This document shows, piece by piece, positions 34,431 to 64,000 of a stretch of 64,000 nt of DNA (positions are counted from its first letter, which is position 1; every line of letters starts with the position of its first letter). A program made the translations under genes and the position numbers. Origin of the DNA: Macrocystis pyrifera (lineage: Eukaryota > Sar > Phaeophyceae > Laminariales > Laminariaceae); contig JASSKH010000007.1 in assembly GCA_031763025.1 (NCBI GenBank), positions 6,649,930 through 6,713,929 of the forward strand, written 5' to 3'. The notes beneath the pieces were generated by a model. The model saw only the letters and a list, made by a program, of their open reading frames with translations. It had not been told where the DNA came from and ran no database searches.

Positions 34431-35105
34431 GGTCTTTGATAATATTCACATCGGAAAAGGTGGTTACAAGTTTTGGAAACACAGGCTGAAACCATACTTT
34501 TGGTGATTTTTTACTGGAAGAACTGCACGAAAGAGAGCGGTCGCTCGCGCCTACGTTGTGCTCCCCCCGTGAACCCGGACGAAAAAAAAAAAAAAAACGA
34601 CGGACCAGTCAAAATTTTTGTGGAGACCATCCCACCCCACCCTGCTACGTTTTGAGTAGAGTTTCAAGTAGTTGCGATCAACGTTCCAGGAAATGCTTGC
34701 CGAGCTTGCCGCGCTGAAGGCACCTCGGCCGAGGCACTCCCAGTGCGCGGATGGCCTATCCACGGGCGAGGACCCCCTGCCGGCGCAGTAGACCTCATCC
34801 ATTCCGATACTTACATTAAGTCATCCGTGATAAGAGGAAGAATACCAAGAGTACGGTATTTTGATGCGTGCAACATGGCAGAGATGCACGTATAATTTTC
34901 TGAGACTCGATACGTGAAGGCATCTTAACAACGTCAAAAAAGTTGATTTTGAAACGAAAAAGTGCGCCCGACGAAGATACCCCAGGTATATATATCACAC
35001 GAACAACAGCGTAAAAACATTTTTCATAGTGGTATTCACTGGCGATATTGGGTTCAGAAGCCAGTTCGGTCATCTTTTTTTTGTTTTCGACAAAAAGTGC
35101 TTCCT
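34431..35105. other. Unannotated region
   Basis: A plus-strand segment (about 34690-34790) reads like protein (MLAELAALKAPRPRHS) without splice context or known match. Nothing else is recognised. Confidence 0.35.
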
Positions 35106-35107
35106 CT

Positions 35108-35325
35108 ATTGCGGGAGACCATAGTGAATGGGACCAAATATTGCTATTACGGGGGACCATAGTAAATAGGACCAAACATTGTTAGTAAAAATAGGTAAAT
35201 ATATAGGCTTTTTTATGTATACCATAGGTCCTGTTAACTATGGACCCCCCCGTAATAGTAAAAATTGGAAAATATTTAGGTTTTGTGTGTACCGTAGGTG
35301 CTATTTACTATGGTCCTCCGTAAAA
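35108..35325. mobile_element. Palindromic MITE with nested copy
   Basis: The outer copy (TTGCGGGAGACCATAG to TGGTCCTCCGTAA) is interrupted by an inner copy (about 35148-35256) immediately before GTAAAAATTGG, with TA on both sides. Confidence 0.85.
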
Positions 35326-35329
35326 GTAT

Positions 35330-35919
35330 GGCACGAGTCATTTTTTTGTGGCAATGGTGTTTGCTGTTCGTTCTCTCGCCCCTGACTCCTGCCTAGAGTC
35401 TCCAAAAACCTTTTTATTTTTTTAGTTGGCGGCGGCCGGTCAGAATCGTTGATCGAACGGTATGCTACGCTACAGCACCCACGCGCCGCGCGCGTACGCA
35501 CAGGCAAAAAGGCAACATATGGTCGATTTCTATTTCTCGGTGCGCGTACGTGCTCCGGTCAATCGTTGTTTTTGTTTTTTTTTGGCTGCCAACAAAACCT
35601 TCGCCACCGCCCGCCCGCCCGCCTACACGCCCGCCCGCCCGCCCCGCACGACGGTCGCCAATGCCTGACTCCGTTGGGCGGGTATATATGTTGCTAACAC
35701 ATTGATTGACAATGCAAAGGGGTCACAGTATAGCTTTGCCACTTACAGTACTCGAGAAGAATGGTTGAGCACTGACACTAACCACGGTTTGGTTAGGGTA
35801 ACTGTCATTGGTCTCATGTTCAGGGTGGTTCAACCATTTTCATCGAATACGTCGTAAGCCTACTTACAAAAAAAAAAATCACGCGCATATGGAACCCCCC
35901 GCCCTCCAGGGAAGTTAGA
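35330..35919. other. Unannotated region left of the assembly gap
   Basis: Includes a CCCGCC-rich stretch (35610-35645). No exon of the polymerase gene could be recognised here. Confidence 0.45.
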
Positions 35920-36019
35920 NNNNNNNNNNNNNNNNNNNNNNNNNNNNNNNNNNNNNNNNNNNNNNNNNNNNNNNNNNNNNNNNNNNNNNNNNNNNNNNNN
36001 NNNNNNNNNNNNNNNNNNN
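35920..36019. other. Assembly gap (100 Ns)
   Basis: Exactly 100 Ns, the usual placeholder for a gap of unknown size. The polymerase exon on its right side is cut by it. Confidence 0.99.
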
Positions 36020-62589
<26,570 letters not shown>

Positions 62590-62895
62590 TAGGGATTGAG
62601 AGTAGGCTAGGCGTGTTGTGGGAGATTGGTATTGAATTGGATTGGATTGGATTTGAGTTTTGGTGGTTGGGTGGTTTGGTTTGTGGGTGTGTCGATGTCG
62701 CGCTTAAGCTTTTCGCGCCTAAGACGAGCTAGAATGAATCGGATTCGTCAGTCGTGAGGGGGATTGATGAAAATATAACTCGCACATTCGAGCGAGACCC
62801 GCGGGAGTATTTTTAATGAGCGTGACGTTTGCTAGAGATATCGCGCTCGCCCGTGGGGAATGGCATCGTGTATGGGTGGCTTACGTGTGCGGGCA
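62590..62895. other. Downstream flank / 3' UTR region
   Basis: Includes GGATT pentamer repeats (62633-62652). No AATAAA-type polyadenylation signal is obvious, so transcript end was not placed. Confidence 0.4.
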
Positions 62896-62899
62896 GACG

Positions 62900-63200
62900 C
62901 GGGGGGGGGGGTTGTGCCTATGTCATGCAAGGCCGTAGTCGTATGACCGCAGACCCTCGCATCCCTACAACGCCGGGACGGAGCACGTCGGGTTTTCACC
63001 GACCAGGCAGACATTGCTTGCTCCAGGCGTGAAGCGCCGTGGGGTGTTCGGCGATTCGCATGGAGGGTGAGTTGCATCCTGGTAAGAACCGCTTGTGAGG
63101 CGGACTTTCTTGCATATGGATGACGGCTTCGAATTAATTGATTCGTTTTTTTTTTTTTTATGTGGCCACTTCGAGAGACAACAATGGGTATAGCATGTAA
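62900..63200 (-). mobile_element. Family B repeat, 3' portion
   Basis: A G11 tract at 62900 marks the C-tract end; then GTCATGCAAGGCCGTAGTCG, CCCTACAACGCCGGGACGG and GGTTTTCACCGACCAGGC, through CCGCTTGTGAGGCGGAC to a T tract at 63147. Confidence 0.85.
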
Positions 63201-63945
<745 letters not shown>

Positions 63946-64000
63946 CGGGAGGAAGGATGGAGGGGGGGCGGAGGAAGAGAGAGAGAGAGGGAGGTAGGAG

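Overview
This window is nuclear DNA from a eukaryote with a repeat-loaded genome. The evidence is one large spliced gene with GT-AG introns, a non-LTR retrotransposon, tRNA-derived short repeats, dozens of small inverted-repeat transposons, long simple-sequence tracts and a run of Ns from scaffolding at 35920-36019. No bacterial operon, rRNA gene or CRISPR array is visible. The expanded introns would fit a multicellular or large-genome alga such as a brown alga or other stramenopile, but nothing here proves the lineage; that is inference.

Gene content. The only gene recognised with confidence is the second-largest subunit of RNA polymerase I (RPA2/RPA135/POLR1B), on the + strand from the right edge of the N gap (36020) to a stop at 62587-62589. 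Nineteen exons, including a 36-base candidate micro-exon, cover about 945 codons from the lobe region to the C-terminal zinc ribbon. Roughly the first 250 residues are not visible and probably lie in the gap or upstream. Introns run from 0.4 to 7.6 kb; one uses a GC donor. Two places (about 43.23-43.36 kb and 56.60-56.63 kb) need added bases in or near G-rich tracts to keep frame, most simply explained as under-called homopolymers.

Layout. 1-700: 277-bp tandem array. 917-3849: fold-back element whose long arms are built of palindromic TTATTTGCGAC-type repeats. 3.9-25 kb: no recognisable gene; dispersed repeats, microsatellites (GGAA at 10.1 kb, CATA at 21.2 kb) and a few speculative exons. 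25-36 kb: a tRNA-like sequence, GGGTCG-rich elements, a 147-base G tract and a GATCTA minisatellite. 36-62.6 kb: the polymerase gene. The 7.6-kb intron (48876-56475) holds a decayed non-LTR element, two opposed copies of a tRNA-headed SINE, and between them a 2.1-kb near-perfect palindrome. 62.6-64 kb: downstream DNA with another dispersed repeat and a 123-base G tract.

Mobile elements. Five families recur. (i) A ~105-bp palindromic MITE with TTACGGGGGACC ends and TA target duplications, about 36 copies, which repeatedly nests inside itself at the same internal TA. (ii) A ~75-bp inverted repeat with GTCCCGTTTTGGGGAC ends. (iii) A ~540-bp retroelement-like repeat (family B here) whose 3' ~75 bp resembles the 3' end of the non-LTR element; both finish in AATGAGTAC followed by a C tract instead of poly(A). 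(iv) The tRNA-headed SINE. (v) GGGTCG-rich elements bounded by AGGGCTGTTC-type ends. The shared poly(C)-ended tail, the self-nesting MITE and the intronic palindrome are the most interesting signals.
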